DNA of 64,000 bases, taken from NCBI GenBank assembly GCA_963576565.1, contig OY755038.1:9067756-9131755 (forward strand). Direction: 5' to 3'. How positions within the stretch are numbered: the first letter of the stretch is position 1; each line of letters opens with the position of its first letter. Positions 44,112 through 54,151 of the stretch are shown here, piece by piece. Origin of the DNA: Aspidapion aeneum. Its lineage: Eukaryota; Arthropoda; Insecta; Coleoptera; Brentidae. Under the pieces are notes generated by a model that was not told the DNA's origin, made no database searches, and saw only the letters and a list, made by a program, of their open reading frames with translations. The position numbers and the translations under genes were made by a program.

Positions 44112-44271
44112 ATTCAAGACACAGAATACCTACCCTGGTAGGTAGATAAATAGGGTTTCATAAAACTAGCAATAATAATGTGTATTTCTTTCCCCTCCCT
44201 TTGCCCCTCCCCATATAACACCTTCCGTGTTTCGTAGCTACTAAAAACTTGAGAGCACACACCTATAGCAG

Positions 44272-44336
44272 TGCCTCAGTGGCTGAGTTTGAAGAGTATA
44301 AGTGGAAGGTCGCTGGTTCAAATCCAATCTGAGGTA
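44272..44336 (+). other. tRNA-like sequence
   Basis: GCCTCAG at the start can pair with CTGAGGT at the end (6 of 7). Between them TGGCTGAGTTTGAAGAG resembles an A-box/D-arm and GCTGGTTCAAATCCAAT a B-box/T-arm. The total of 65 nt is short and no clean anticodon arm was found. Probably a tRNA pseudogene or SINE head. Confidence 0.4.
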
Positions 44337-44339
44337 AAA

Positions 44340-45412
44340 TCGTTTATATTTTGCATATAAGAACATAGAGGGCGATAAGAATCGAATGTCGTTGCTAAAA
44401 CGTAAACATAGTCTTTACCTGACCTAAATTTAAATCGTCAGTACGATACATGTAGTTTTATAACTACAGTTTTTAGGTTAAGAAATCAGTCGAAAAATAG
44501 AATTAAACTGATAGCATTTTTGGACTATAAATTTTTACAACTTCCGAAGAAAATTATCTTAACAAGAATGCCTTGCAGAGTTGATTTCTCTTTCCGTTAA
44601 TGAAGCACCACATCAGTCGACAGTTTCTCCTTGTTATAGAGAATTCAAGCATGGTCGGATGAGTAGCCTTAGTGATGATCCAGGGCCAGGTGCGCCCAAA
44701 ACGGCTGTCACCCAGAAAAACATCGATGCTGTACGCATGTTCATTAAGGAAGATCGACATGTAACATATCGCGAGATTGAGGATTCATTGGGGGTTTTAA
44801 AGACCTCAATTCAAAAGAAATTTCATGAAGAATTAGGGGTAAGAAAATTAGTTTTTCGCTGAATATCTCTTAACCGAACAATAGAAAGAAGCTAGGGTCA
44901 ATTGGTGTCAGAAAACTCTAGACCGCTTTGAGGCAGGAAAATCGAAAATCGAGTACAGCATTGTCAGCAATGATGAAACGTGGATTTACTCATATGAACC
45001 CCAAAATAAATGTCATTCGTCTGTTGGGGTGTTCCAAGTTCGTGACATTTATTTCAAAAGCAGTTTATGTAGCAAAGATCTAGAAGATCAAAGGATCTTA
45101 AATCACCATTTGTTTGTCGAAAGTCATAGCTGAGCTAACGAATTCCGAATGACGAATTATCCTCCACCAAAAGAATGCAAGTTCGCACAAAGGATAAAAA
45201 ACCATTGAATTTTTAACTCAACAAAACGTCGAGTTGTTGAACCATCCTCCATACCGTCCCGACTTAAGTCCCAACGATTTCTATACTTTTCCGAATATCA
45301 AGAACGGACTACGTGGTCAAAGATTTCAGTTGCCAGAGAAAGCAGTCGACGCTTTCAAAAATGCAATTTTGACAGTACCAAGAAACGAGTGGAATTACAG
45401 CTTTGACAACTA
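44340..45412 (+). pseudogene. Mariner transposase relic
   Basis: 44581-44862 reads HQSTVSPCYREFKHGRMSSL, GAPKTAVTQKNIDAVRMFIK and YREIEDSLGVLKTSIQKKFH: the mariner paired-like DNA-binding region. In shifted frames RVNWCQKTLDRFEAGKSKIE and SIVSNDETWIYSYEPQNK follow (first catalytic Asp intact). Then NASSHK with Lys in place of the second Asp, and LSPNDFYTFP with the third Asp. At least four frameshifts. The C-terminus stops at GGAATTACAGCTTTG (45412), where an unrelated terminus begins. Closest copy: 24.2-29.3 kb. Confidence 0.85.
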
Positions 45413-45414
45413 GT

Positions 45415-45790
45415 GATGGGCAATCTGGGTCTTTTTTGAGATCCGGCTCAACGGATCCGGGTCAGTACAAAGAGCCGACTCACTGAACCGGCTCGCGGAT
45501 CCGGATCTTTCTCATTTATGACGAACGTGATTTCTGCGTTCGGTTCTCCGCTGCCAATTTGCGCTCTTGGCCTTGGCTTGAATACATGGCGCCACCAAAC
45601 CCTTGGCGGCACATAAGAAAAGTATCACAACGCCATTGTAGTTATGAATCATCTGATCGACCATAAACAAAACATCAAGAAACACGTCCTTTTGTTTTCA
45701 AGTAATTAAGTAAATAAACGATCATAAAATTGTGCCTTAAAAAATAAAGTTTTTAATTTGTGAACGTGCTCTTTACGTAGCCTCCCTTCA
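45415..45790. other. hAT-like left end and unassigned sequence
   Basis: TAGTGATGGGCAATCTGGGT begins at the point where mariner homology stops and is followed by repeated GATCCGG blocks. TAGTGATGGGCA-like starts are common in hAT elements, but no matching right end was found. Confidence 0.35.
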
Positions 45791-46200
45791 GTGTTCTGTA
45801 GCTGCGTTCGGTATTTATGTCGGAATAATCTTATTGATCGAAATCGTTCGCTAATTCCATCTAGATCTAGGGGAGGTGTAATAAACAGTTTCAGGAAGCT
45901 GCCCTCAGAAACTTTGCTGGCCAACTCGGGTGAAGGAGTGACTGACATAAAACTTTTAGGAGGCTGGAAGTCAACAACGTTGGCTGAAGGATATATTGAC
46001 GACAACTACATATAAAAAAGAGTTAAAAGCAACAAATTGCTACGCTCTGCTAGCACAAGAAAACTACTTCCAATACCAAGTGCGTCAAGTACTGTTAAAG
46101 ATCCCGTGATTGAACCAGTTGCACCCTCAATTCGTTTGTACACAAAATATTGTTAGGAATGCAAATTACCCCTGATTGTGCGACTGTACGAAACCATCTT
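45791..46200 (+). pseudogene. Tyrosine-recombinase (Crypton/DIRS-like) C-terminal relic
   Basis: The frame 45791-46015 reads NSFRKLPSETLLANSGEGVT, then DIKLLGGWKSTTLAEGYIDD. This matches the C-terminal box of eukaryotic tyrosine recombinases (HxxRR...LANSGAD.T.IKR.GGWKS.TVAEGYI). The His-x-x-Arg motif has become SFRK and the terminal nucleophile region is Tyr in AEGYI. The N-terminal two thirds are absent. Crypton versus DIRS/Ngaro cannot be decided. Confidence 0.55.
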
Positions 46201-47213
46201 GGAAAAACGAAAAACGCAAAATATGGTTTTGTTTTTTTGCCTCCCTCTAAAATGGTAAATAACTAGTTGCCGCCTACCACACAGCAGGTGGTTTGATGCC
46301 AGGAAAACTACTGAAAAGTCTAAAGTGGAAGTCGTAATGGCTAAGCGTGATGATACATCAAATAGAGAGAGGGTTTTCCCTTCAAAGTGATTGGCTATGG
46401 AAAAACTGTAGGATGAAAAAGTGTCTATAAAATGTCATTTTATCTCTGTTTTTGTTTAGGTTTTCTTGTTTGGCTCATTAGCTATGTAAAGTGAAGGATT
46501 ATTAGAAACGAACGAGAATCCAACCTACCGTTAATAAAAACTCAAACTTTGAGGGGACAATTAGGCAGTCACATTCTAAGTTTTGTTGAACGTAAACTAA
46601 AACCTCTAAACTAATTATCAGTAAAGAAACATAAGATTTTTCTATTTGAATAATATTTTGCAGTTTGATATTTTGGTAAGTTAAAATGTTTATTTTTATA
46701 TTTTAAGTCTTGTTTGTTTTATAGGCCATAAGAAAAGTCTTGTAACAGATTGTAAATTGCGTATTGAGTTTTATATTGTATTCATTAAAGTTTGTAACGT
46801 TTTCAAAACTGGTTTATATTTATTTTATACACACAAGAGATCTACTACGATAGCCTCGTTTAAGGGTACGATTTAAAACAAAATCGTACCAGACAATATG
46901 GTTATTTTGCTTTAAAGTAAGTCTTTGTCCAAGGCCGTACCTTGGGGATGCAGATCATATGGACCAATCCCCCCCTCCCCCCGAAATAGTCAATAAAGTC
47001 TGTCACAAGAGATTTCTTAGCAACACAAATACGATAAACATATTGCACAAACCGTAAATTTTTATTGAATTTTTTTACTCCGTCCCCGAAGCATTTACCT
47101 GGGCACAGCCCTGTAAGTGTGAATAAATGTTGTCCCGCACAGTGTCGGTTTAAAGTCCATTTCACTATTTTTGGGACAATTTTTGACGATTTTTTTTTCG
47201 TTGGCCTATGCTA
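46201..47213. other. Unassigned region
   Basis: Contains a 10-bp stem hairpin (GGTACGATTT/AAATCGTACC, 46865-46891). A possible hAT-like pair is CAAGGCCGTACCTTGGGGA near 46932 and TACCTGGGCACAGCCCTG near 47096, without a matching target duplication. No gene supported. Confidence 0.35.
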
Positions 47214-47223
47214 TTTGTTATGG

Positions 47224-47805
47224 CAGGGCTATCAAAATGGACGGGCCACGATCCTCCACTTTGTTGACGTCACATCCGGGGCTGATTTTTTTTTTGATGG
47301 TCACGTTACGACACAGCTGATTGTCTTTAAAATTTTGAAGTTGGAATGACGGTTCATGGATATTTGATTTTTTGTTAAATAAAGCCGTTTTTGAGATTGT
47401 TTTTACTTTATTCTGGCAGAACAATTTTTTTTAAATGTATAGTAAGCCCTAATTTTTCATAGCCGCTTCATTAGCTCACACAAAAATTAAGTTTAAAGCA
47501 GAAGCAAATGTGACAATCACATATGACAAAGTCAAATACATGTCAAATATAACAGTTGGCATGTGGTACATGGCGGGTAATTTGAATTCAAAATAAGGAA
47601 TGCTAAATCTTGAAGATTTTAACCTTTGTTCATGTTTCATCATGTTTTCACTGAAATTTCACTGAAATTTTGCGGAAATCTGTAGTGCCATTTTGAAATT
47701 ATCATAAAAAAACGTCTGACCTCCCATAAGACCCAATGTAAAATTCAGCCCCGGTAGAACAGCTGATTTTTTCAGGGTCGTGGCCTCTATTTTTGTGTTG
47801 GCCTT
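47224..47805 (+). mobile_element. Solitary unit of the foldback hAT-like family
   Basis: Begins CAGGGCTATCAAAATGG and runs in near-identity with the right arm of the palindrome (25594-26209), ending at TGTGTTGGCC. Flanked by TTTGTTATGG (47214-47223 and 47804-47813; at least 8 bp duplicated). Its last 6 bp (GCCCTG) appear lost. Like the right arm, it has the internal deletion that removes most of the orphan ORF. Confidence 0.85.
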
Positions 47806-47977
47806 TGTTATGGTAAACAGCTGTCAAAAAGTTATCTAAAAAATTATGAATAGGTTCTTTGCAGTTACTCGTATAAATAAATATTTTTGGAAAACAGACG
47901 TTGCCGTTATATCAATTGAACTGTCTTTGAACGATGATAATATTATGGAAAAAATACTTTGAGCTTCAAAATAATTT

Positions 47978-48116
47978 TAGCTCACACATATACTATACTA
48001 TAGTAGTGTGAGCTATGGTGATCCTAAATTTTTCGAGGAAAAAAAAGTTGCTCCGATTTCAAAAATTTTTATATATCTTTGCGTTTCAGATGATTTTGAA
48101 ACTTTTTTGTTGCGCC

Positions 48117-48170
<54 letters not shown>

Positions 48171-48741
48171 ATGTCTGTCTGTATGTCTGTAACGACCAAC
48201 GCGCATAACTCAAAAACCGCTTGGCCGATTTTAATGAAATTTGGTACTTAGGCTGGGTCTTGGGTCGAGATGGTCCCATTTAAAAATGAACAAAATCCAC
48301 CGAACACAAACCAAATAAAAGGGTGGGGGTAGATTTCAAAAATTAGAGTTTATGTGAAAATATGGCGTGTGTGATATCAAACGAAAGGTAATTGAGTCTG
48401 GAAATAAACAAAATACATTTTAATTTATTAAAAAAAAAAGGTGGGGGTATATTTCAAAAATTAGAGTTTAAGTGAAAATATGGCCTGTGTGATATCAAAC
48501 GAAAGGTAATTGAGTCCGGAGTTTAACAAAATACATTTTAGTTTTTGTTTTTTTTAAGGGTGGGGGTAGATTTCAAAAATTTGAGATTAAGGCAAAACAT
48601 GGCTTGTGGTATCAAACAAAAGGTAATTTAGTCTGGAGTTGAATAAAATATATTTCAGTTTTTAGTTATATTAGCTCACACGTACACTATAACTATAGTA
48701 GCTAGTGTGAGCTTAGGGGCCCATATATTGGCAGAGTATTT
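47978..48741 (+). mobile_element. Hairpin-ended repeat with (TGTC)n core, copy 1
   Basis: Near both ends lies a hairpin made of AGCTCACAC and GTGTGAGCT (47980-48016 and 48675-48706). The core has a TGTC microsatellite (48117-48190), then a conserved AAAACCGCTTGGCCGATTTT block, then three tandem units of about 117 bp starting GGTGGGGGTA. It ends GGCAGAGTATTT. The structure (terminal hairpins, central GTCY-type microsatellite, no clear TIR) is reminiscent of Helentron-derived HINE/DINE-1 elements; this is inference. It stops 35 nt before the RGK exon. Confidence 0.8.
48117..48190. repeat. (TGTC)n microsatellite
   Basis: Tetranucleotide run with two TGTA variants. The Leu/Ser/Val/Cys- and Thr/Asp/Arg/Gln-rich open frames over it are artefacts. 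Confidence 0.95.
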
Positions 48742-48776
48742 CTTTCTGTTTAATAAATTAATATTTTTATTTTCAG

Positions 48777-48988
48777 TACCGAACAGCTTCCAGGCGCAGT
48801 ATCGGCGGCAGGGTCTGCGCGCACTTCAGCTTCGTGCAGCTTAGCCTCCTCGAGAGAAAGCTCTACCTCTGCTCCGGGTCCAACACCTTTCAAGGTTCTC
48901 ATGTTAGGCGGTACGGCAGTTGGAAAGTCTTCCTTAGTGTCTCAGTTTATGACCAGCGAGTACCTGCATGCATATGATACAAGTTTAG
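48777..48988 (+). CDS. Rgk: RGK-family small GTPase, coding exon with P-loop
   Basis: A 212-nt exon preceded by TTTTTATTTTCAG and followed by GTAAGA. Read in phase (1 nt completing a codon, 70 codons, 1 nt over) it gives a Ser/Ala-rich stretch (residues 1-36), then FKVLMLGGTAVGKSSLVSQF, with the G1/P-loop GxxxxGKS at residues 44-51, then MTSEYLHAYDTSL. This MTSEY...YDTS text after the P-loop is characteristic of insect RGK (Rad/Gem/Kir) proteins, membrane-associated GTPases that in vertebrates inhibit voltage-gated calcium channels and affect cytoskeleton. The exon joins in frame to 61321-61412. Which Rgk paralogue it is cannot be told. Upstream coding exons are not visible; the phase-2 entry shows there is at least one. 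The repeat at 47978-48741 ends 35 nt upstream. Confidence 0.88.
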
Positions 48989-49084
48989 GTAAGAAGAACA
49001 TTTGTAGATAGGTATTAAATAAATTAATTTTCGAGGTGGTCCTCAGAACACACGAGGTGATGGAAGCCGCAGACATTGAAGTCA

Positions 49085-49256
49085 CCATCTTATTAGACTT
49101 CATCAGTATGATACAACCAAAATTGTATATAATTTCTGTTTTTATTGGTTTTCTAAAGTGAGCATCCATTTTTGCTTTTAATTTTACATTATCTTGATTT
49201 TATCGCCTTACAGTTTTGGTTGTGTCAGACTGATGAAGTCTACTAAGATGGTAGTA
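49085..49256. repeat. 172-bp inverted repeat
   Basis: ATCTTATTAGACTTCATCAG near 49089 pairs with CTGATGAAGTCTACTAAGAT near 49230, with ACAACCAAAA/TTTTGGTTGT just inside. No target duplication identified. Confidence 0.7.
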
Positions 49257-50260
49257 ATCCCCCTACTACGTTCTTCCTTCGCTCATGAATCTGTGGGCCA
49301 GAATATTGGGGCACCTCAGATTCAGAAGGTCCCCCATCTCAAAGGCTCCCTCTTCGAATACCTCTCTTTTTGCCTCCTTGTATGCTTCCTTGCCTTCGTC
49401 GCGTCCTCTTTCACTTTCATCTTCGCCAAATGTCTTTGTAGGACGCAGTGTCCGGTTAGGACTTCTACTATGGCTTCCACCTCTCTTCGTCTTCTACGGA
49501 GCAGCCAGTCCTTACGGTACTTGCTGTATCTTGTCACATACTTCTTCGCCTATCTGGCGTTTCCTGTGTTGGTCCATTCTTTTTGTATCTCTTTTCGGTG
49601 CGCTCTGTTAGGGCCGACTTCATTTGCCCTCGTGTGAGCCCCAGGAAAGGCTCTGGCCCGATGCATTTCTGCCGGGATCCTCCCCTGGCGAGTTCGTCCG
49701 CTTTCTCGTTTCCTGGGACTTCCATGTGGCCTGGGACCCATACGAGCTCTACCTCTCTTACGCCGGCCAACCCAACTCCTGAAGTTCATCCGCACACTCC
49801 TGCAGCAAACCCGCGGACATGGTTGGTTTGCATCATGCTTTCAGCGCAGCTTGACTGTCTGAACAGCGAGTAGCTTTTTCCAAAACCCTTGCTTTCCAAT
49901 ATCATTTCTTTGCACCGGTCTGTCAGCCTTGATCCGTCTATATAGCAGACCTTGACATCGCTAAGGATTTCAACCCCGTCCTCTTTCCATGCATCCCTTG
50001 GCGGTATGGTTACACGGTATCTCCTCTTCTCCCTTAACCGCTTCTCTGGCATCGCTAGCCTGGTATGTCGATAAATGAATCTCCTTTTCCGTCACAGTCG
50101 CGATCTCCGAATGTCCTTTTTGTCCACCGCTCCTTCTCCACACGCCCGCGTCCCTTATTCTAAGGTATACTACCATCGCTTCTTTCTTTATGTAGATTGT
50201 TTTGAGTTTCCTTGTGGACATGGACACAAAGTTGTTGACATTGACAGTGTTAATTCTTAA
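49257..50260 (-). pseudogene. R1/LOA/I-type retrotransposon, RNase H and C-terminal part
   Basis: Reading minus: 50227-49970 reads IYIKKEAMVVYLRIRDAGVW; 50052-49786 reads VKVCYIDGSRLTDRCKEM, the RNase H start (YTDGS with the first catalytic Asp). 49770-49534 reads VELVWVPGHMEVPGNEKADE, the RNase H end with catalytic His/Asp region, then GPEPFLGLTRGQMKSAL. 49537-49322 reads EVLTGHCVLQRHLAKMKVKE, the typical post-RNase-H LTGH motif. The order is that of R1/LOA/I-like elements. Frames are broken. The GC content is clearly higher than the surroundings, suggesting a younger arrival. Lies in the RGK intron, antisense. Confidence 0.82.
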
Positions 50261-50360
50261 TCTTCAATCCAACGTTCCTAACTTCTTTGTTGGGTATTGA
50301 GCACAGCTATCGTTAGCACCATCGCCATTCTATATAGGGTATTTTACAAGCATTATTTAA

Positions 50361-50513
50361 CACCGAGTTCAGGGTAACATAAGAAGTTGATTTATAAAAA
50401 AACAGGAAAATTCTAAGAGAAAAGCTTTTTTTTAAAGAAGTATGTTAATCATTAAAAACATTTTTTTTTATAAATCTAGTTCTTATGTTACTCTGAAATT
50501 GGGGTTCAAGTTT
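50361..50513. repeat. 153-bp inverted repeat
   Basis: GTTCAGGGTAACATAAGAA at the left is matched inverted by TTCTTATGTTACTCTGAA near 50479-50500, with poly-A/poly-T inside. Possibly a small MITE. Confidence 0.55.
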
Positions 50514-50979
50514 GTCGAACTAGTTGTACCTTGTATATATTTTTTTTCAATTTAATATTTTAAATATTTTGTTATCAGCCATTACTTAAACACCACTAAT
50601 TGAATTTTCATTTTCACACTTTTTGAGCTTAAATTGCTGTGAAAGTAATGGGCTGACAGAAATATAAAACAATTTTCCACACTTTTTATCGTGCACGCGA
50701 ATCAAAATTTTCCTAAATGAAATGTTTTGGTTTTCCATTAACCACCAGCTGATATTTAGCTTAAATAATATTTTTTTGGTCCTAAACGCAAAAACAAAAC
50801 AAAAATTAAACGATTTTTTTAGAATATAGCTTTAAAAAGTAATTTGGCAGATTTCTGTTTACTACACAGTCAAGATTTAACAATAGGGACTTATTGTAAT
50901 AAAACCTTACCTTATTTAAAAATCGTCAGTATTGTGCCAAATTTACCGATAAAAAACAGCTGCTTTCTTTCAAAATGCG
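50514..50979. other. Intronic spacer, nothing recognised
   Basis: AT-rich. Sequence just outside the following hAT MITE is a relative of the 23.3-23.9 kb tandem duplication. Confidence 0.35.
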
Positions 50980-50987
50980 GCCTTTGT

Positions 50988-51170
50988 CAGCGGCGTAGCG
51001 TGCCTGAAGGGGCGGGGGGGGGGCGACAGCTCCAAAGAACGACCAAAAAAAATAAAAAGGTTATCATGTCTTTTTTTTCTTTACCGGCCCACCTGGGCGC
51101 TTCGGACACCTATAGGGCGCCAGTACCCTCGGGGCGGGGGGAGCGACGAACCCCCCACGCTACGCCACTG
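50988..51170. mobile_element. 183-bp hAT MITE, family C
   Basis: Left end CAGCGGCGTAGCGTGCC and right end CACGCTACGCCACTG. The perfect 8-bp duplication GCCTTTGT is at 50980-50987 and 51171-51178. Confidence 0.92.
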
Positions 51171-51507
51171 GCCTTTGTGTTTTTAGGAACTGGATTTATT
51201 AGTGTCTGTTTTTATTAAATGAAAGTTAGCGACTATATTTTTAAATTTGACTTTAATATGTCAATTTTGAGAGGTCAGCTGCCAGTTTTCTTTGTAAATC
51301 TGTCAGAATAAAGCCGACACTAAAATAGAGTCAGGTTTTATTCCAATAAGTCCCCTATAGCGCTAATGGTACATAAAAGTCCATTCCATAATTTTTGAGA
51401 CAACTTTTTGACAGTTATCAACTGGTTATCATAAGAATAACGCTTTGCCAACGAAAAAGTGTCTCAAAAATAATAAAATGAAATCTATATAATACTTCTA
51501 AGTTCAA

Positions 51508-52341
51508 CAGGGGCGGCTAGTGCTTAAGGGCTGCATAGCTGCAAAACTCCCAAAATTTTCGCATTACAGTCGAACCTCTATAACTCGAACCTGAAGGGAC
51601 AACCAAAACAGTTCGAGTTATGGAGAGTTCGAGTTATAGAAACTTGAGTTACATGGGTTAAAATACATGTAAAAAGTGCAGGGACCGCTTCAAAGGTTTG
51701 AGTTATAGAGAGGTTCGAGTTTTAGAGGTTCGAGTTAGAGAGGTTCAACTGTATTTGACTATTTTTCAGCCGCTGCTATTTTTCTAATATAATTATTTTA
51801 TTTCTAAAATTATTGGAATAGCAGTATATTTTCGGTCCGGTGTTGGTATAGTAGGCCTTCAAATCGCGTACGTGTGTTGAGTATGACACCGCACGCCGTC
51901 GCCGAAGGCCGCATTTCACAGTCGGTCAAATGAAGTTATTGGCATTGTTGCGCTGCTAAATTGCAACACAACGTAGCTGGGCGGCTAATGAGATTTGTGC
52001 TCGGCTAGGAGCCCCTTCCTTCGCCCCGCACCGCACTTGCTCTGGGTTTAGATAGCGAAATCTAGGGTAAAATATTGCTGCAAAACTTGCAGTTCCAGTA
52101 CAATTACGGGCGGGCGGGCTCAGTGTTGCGTGTTTGCGGGCGCATTTATTTATTTAGAAGACGCCAAACGCATGAGCGGGAGGTTATGGTCGTGTTTGTT
52201 GTTTGTTTTTGTATAATTGTGTCACAATGAATGTGGTGTGGTTTTTTACTTTTTATAATAGACACGTGATCTGGAGAGAAATAGCATTTTTTATACCATA
52301 TCGGCAGAACTCACAAACTTTAATGTCACGAGCCGCCAATG
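51508..52341. mobile_element. 834-bp hAT element with nested pogo MITE
   Basis: Left end CAGGGGCGGCTAGTGC and right end TCACGAGCCGCCAATG are inverted repeats. The duplication AAGTTCA(A/T) is at 51500-51507 and 52342-52349 (7 of 8). The interior is relatively GC-rich (51850-52140) without a recognisable ORF. The MITE at 51567-51751 sits just inside its left end. Confidence 0.8.
51567..51751. mobile_element. 185-bp pogo-like MITE
   Basis: CAGTCGAACCTCTATAACTC at the left and GAGAGGTTCAACTG at the right, flanked by TA (51565-51566, 51752-51753). Subterminal TTCGAGTTAT repeats. Confidence 0.82.
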
Positions 52342-52531
52342 AAGTTCATTATAAAATCGTGCTGCGATTAATAAAGATACCCATCAAATGGAGATGTATA
52401 CGCGCCAAGATTTTATATCGAACTTAAAAATATATAAAGTGTGATTTTTTTTTAATTGAAATAAGGTCAAAAATTTATTATTTGGGTGTATTTTGACCTA
52501 TATTATTTGGGTGTATTTGACCTATCTTAAA

Positions 52532-53217
52532 GCCTTTTTCCTCGCAGTAACTACAAGTTACCAGGTAACCTGGTTACTCGTTTTCTGTTTTTCTTCGCTG
52601 AGTAACACTAACTATGACGCCACGAGTAACCACACAGTGTAACCAGCCTAGCAGACGTGGTTGCTGAAATATTTTGAGGTTAAGATCGTTTTTTTTTGTT
52701 TTTTTTTTTTCAAAATGTTTGATTTTAATCATTGACTTATATACCCTACAGGACGTTATACAACTCAATGATTTTAATATATATATTACCAACGAATTAT
52801 GTTTGGTAACGGTAGAAAATGAAGCACATCCCTTGAAGTTGGTACTATATCAATTCAACTGCTACTAGTCTTAAAATGTACTGCCTTTGGTGTTCTGTGG
52901 TACTGCGGCCTTACCACAGAATACCAAAGGAGCACCCTGTTTCCACCCCGATTCAAAAAACGCATCAGGTAACGCTGCATTTAAAACTGGTGCAAATCCA
53001 TGGCCCGTGATACGTTTTTTGAATCGGGGTGAGCATGCATTGGTGGAAACAATGATTTTTTTTTTGCATTTCGGAAGTTGCTGGTAAAAAAAAAAACAAA
53101 CAATTGGAAATGTCATCCACAGCTGACTGTCCGACGTCATACAGCGGTTACTCCGAGTAACCGTGACGTCATGTCGAGTAACTTAAATAAGTGACTAGTA
53201 ACCTCGAGGAAAAAGGC
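52532..53217. mobile_element. 686-bp TIR element with GTTAC subterminal repeats and two strong hairpins
   Basis: Ends GCCTTTTTCCTCG and CGAGGAAAAAGGC are perfect inverted repeats. Next to both ends are clustered GTTACTCG/CGAGTAAC-type repeats. Inside are a stem CCTTTGGTGTTCTGTGGTA paired with TACCACAGAATACCAAAGG (52882-52929) and a stem CACCCCGATTCAAAAAACG paired with CGTTTTTTGAATCGGGGTG (52946-53031). No convincing target duplication, no transposase; hAT-like by its subterminal repeats only. Confidence 0.7.
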
Positions 53218-53224
53218 GTTTAGT

Positions 53225-53345
53225 AATCGTCGTGTATGTCTGCCTGTCTGTATGAGTGTGTGTGTGTATATATATTATTTCTGTCTGTAACATGATGCTC
53301 CTAAACCGCTTAACCGATTTCCATAAAATTTTGCTAATGGCAGTT
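53225..53345. repeat. Relative of the (TGTC)n hairpin repeat core
   Basis: CTGCCTGTCTGTATG, a GT/TA run, then CTAAACCGCTTAACCGATTT, the same order as in 47978-48741. A short, diverged fragment. Confidence 0.5.
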
Positions 53346-54149
53346 TTTTGACACTTAAAAATTTTAAAAATTGTTAACTTTTTAACAAAGCATTGTGTCA
53401 ATATACGGTTTTCGGAATATAGTAAAAAACATTTTGCCCAAAAATTTGTATTATAACAAAAAACTTCGGCAGAGCTTTAGTTTCTGAGATATTAACAAAA
53501 AACTATTTTCAAGGCTTCACTTGAAATGTGCTTAATATTCTAGCTAGGAAAGTATCAGTTCCGTCACAGATCCATTTATTTACTTTTTAGTGCTATGTTT
53601 TAATAAAATTGTTTAACTTAAAAAATATTTTTATTTCTTTTAATTTTTAGTCTTAATCAAAAAGAAACAAAATAAAGGATCTGTGTGATTATTGCTTGCT
53701 CGTATCTGTTTAAATTTCAAAAACTTCCCTTTTTATAGTTCTCATCCAAACCGAACTTTCTGCATTCATACTGTCACCAAACTGAATCTTTCGTCGTTTT
53801 TTCCCCTCTTTAAAATATATTTTTGTTCTTCTAAAAATGTTGCCGCTTCCCATCTGTCTGCCTTGCTTGCCTACAGGCTAAATGGGCACTGGATGGTCCA
53901 CACGTCGTCCTATGATGTGGTAGGTTAAGTTTGTTTGGAGTAAAAGAAGCCGGTTCAATGAAAAAAAAAAAAAGAATCAAATATAACTTTTTTTAATTAA
54001 AACCAAATGTTTTTTGTCGCTTTGACTTCGCACTCATTAATCATTCAACCCCAAGCTTTGGCATTGATCGACTTCTTTTAAAAAAGTATCTTTAAAAAAC
54101 AATTTGTGTTTTTTTTTAAATTAAGCTCATTTATTATCGATTTCATTTA
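53346..54149. other. Intronic spacer, nothing recognised
   Basis: The frame at 53692-53928 has no recognisable domain. No element terminus found. Confidence 0.35.
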
Positions 54150-54151
54150 TA

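Noticed and set aside
46932..47113. Possible hAT pair CAAGGCCGTACC / GGGCACAGCCCTG
   Set aside because: Ends only loosely complementary and no flanking duplication.
48008..48279. Open frames rich in Leu-Ser-Val-Cys or Gln-Thr-Asp-Arg repeats, also at 62007-62211
   Set aside because: They are translations of the TGTC/GACA microsatellite in all frames, not proteins.
49194..49637. Plus-strand frames of 147 and 108 codons with hydrophobic stretches
   Set aside because: Antisense of the RNase H/C-terminal part of the R1/I-like retroelement, whose motifs are clear on the minus strand.
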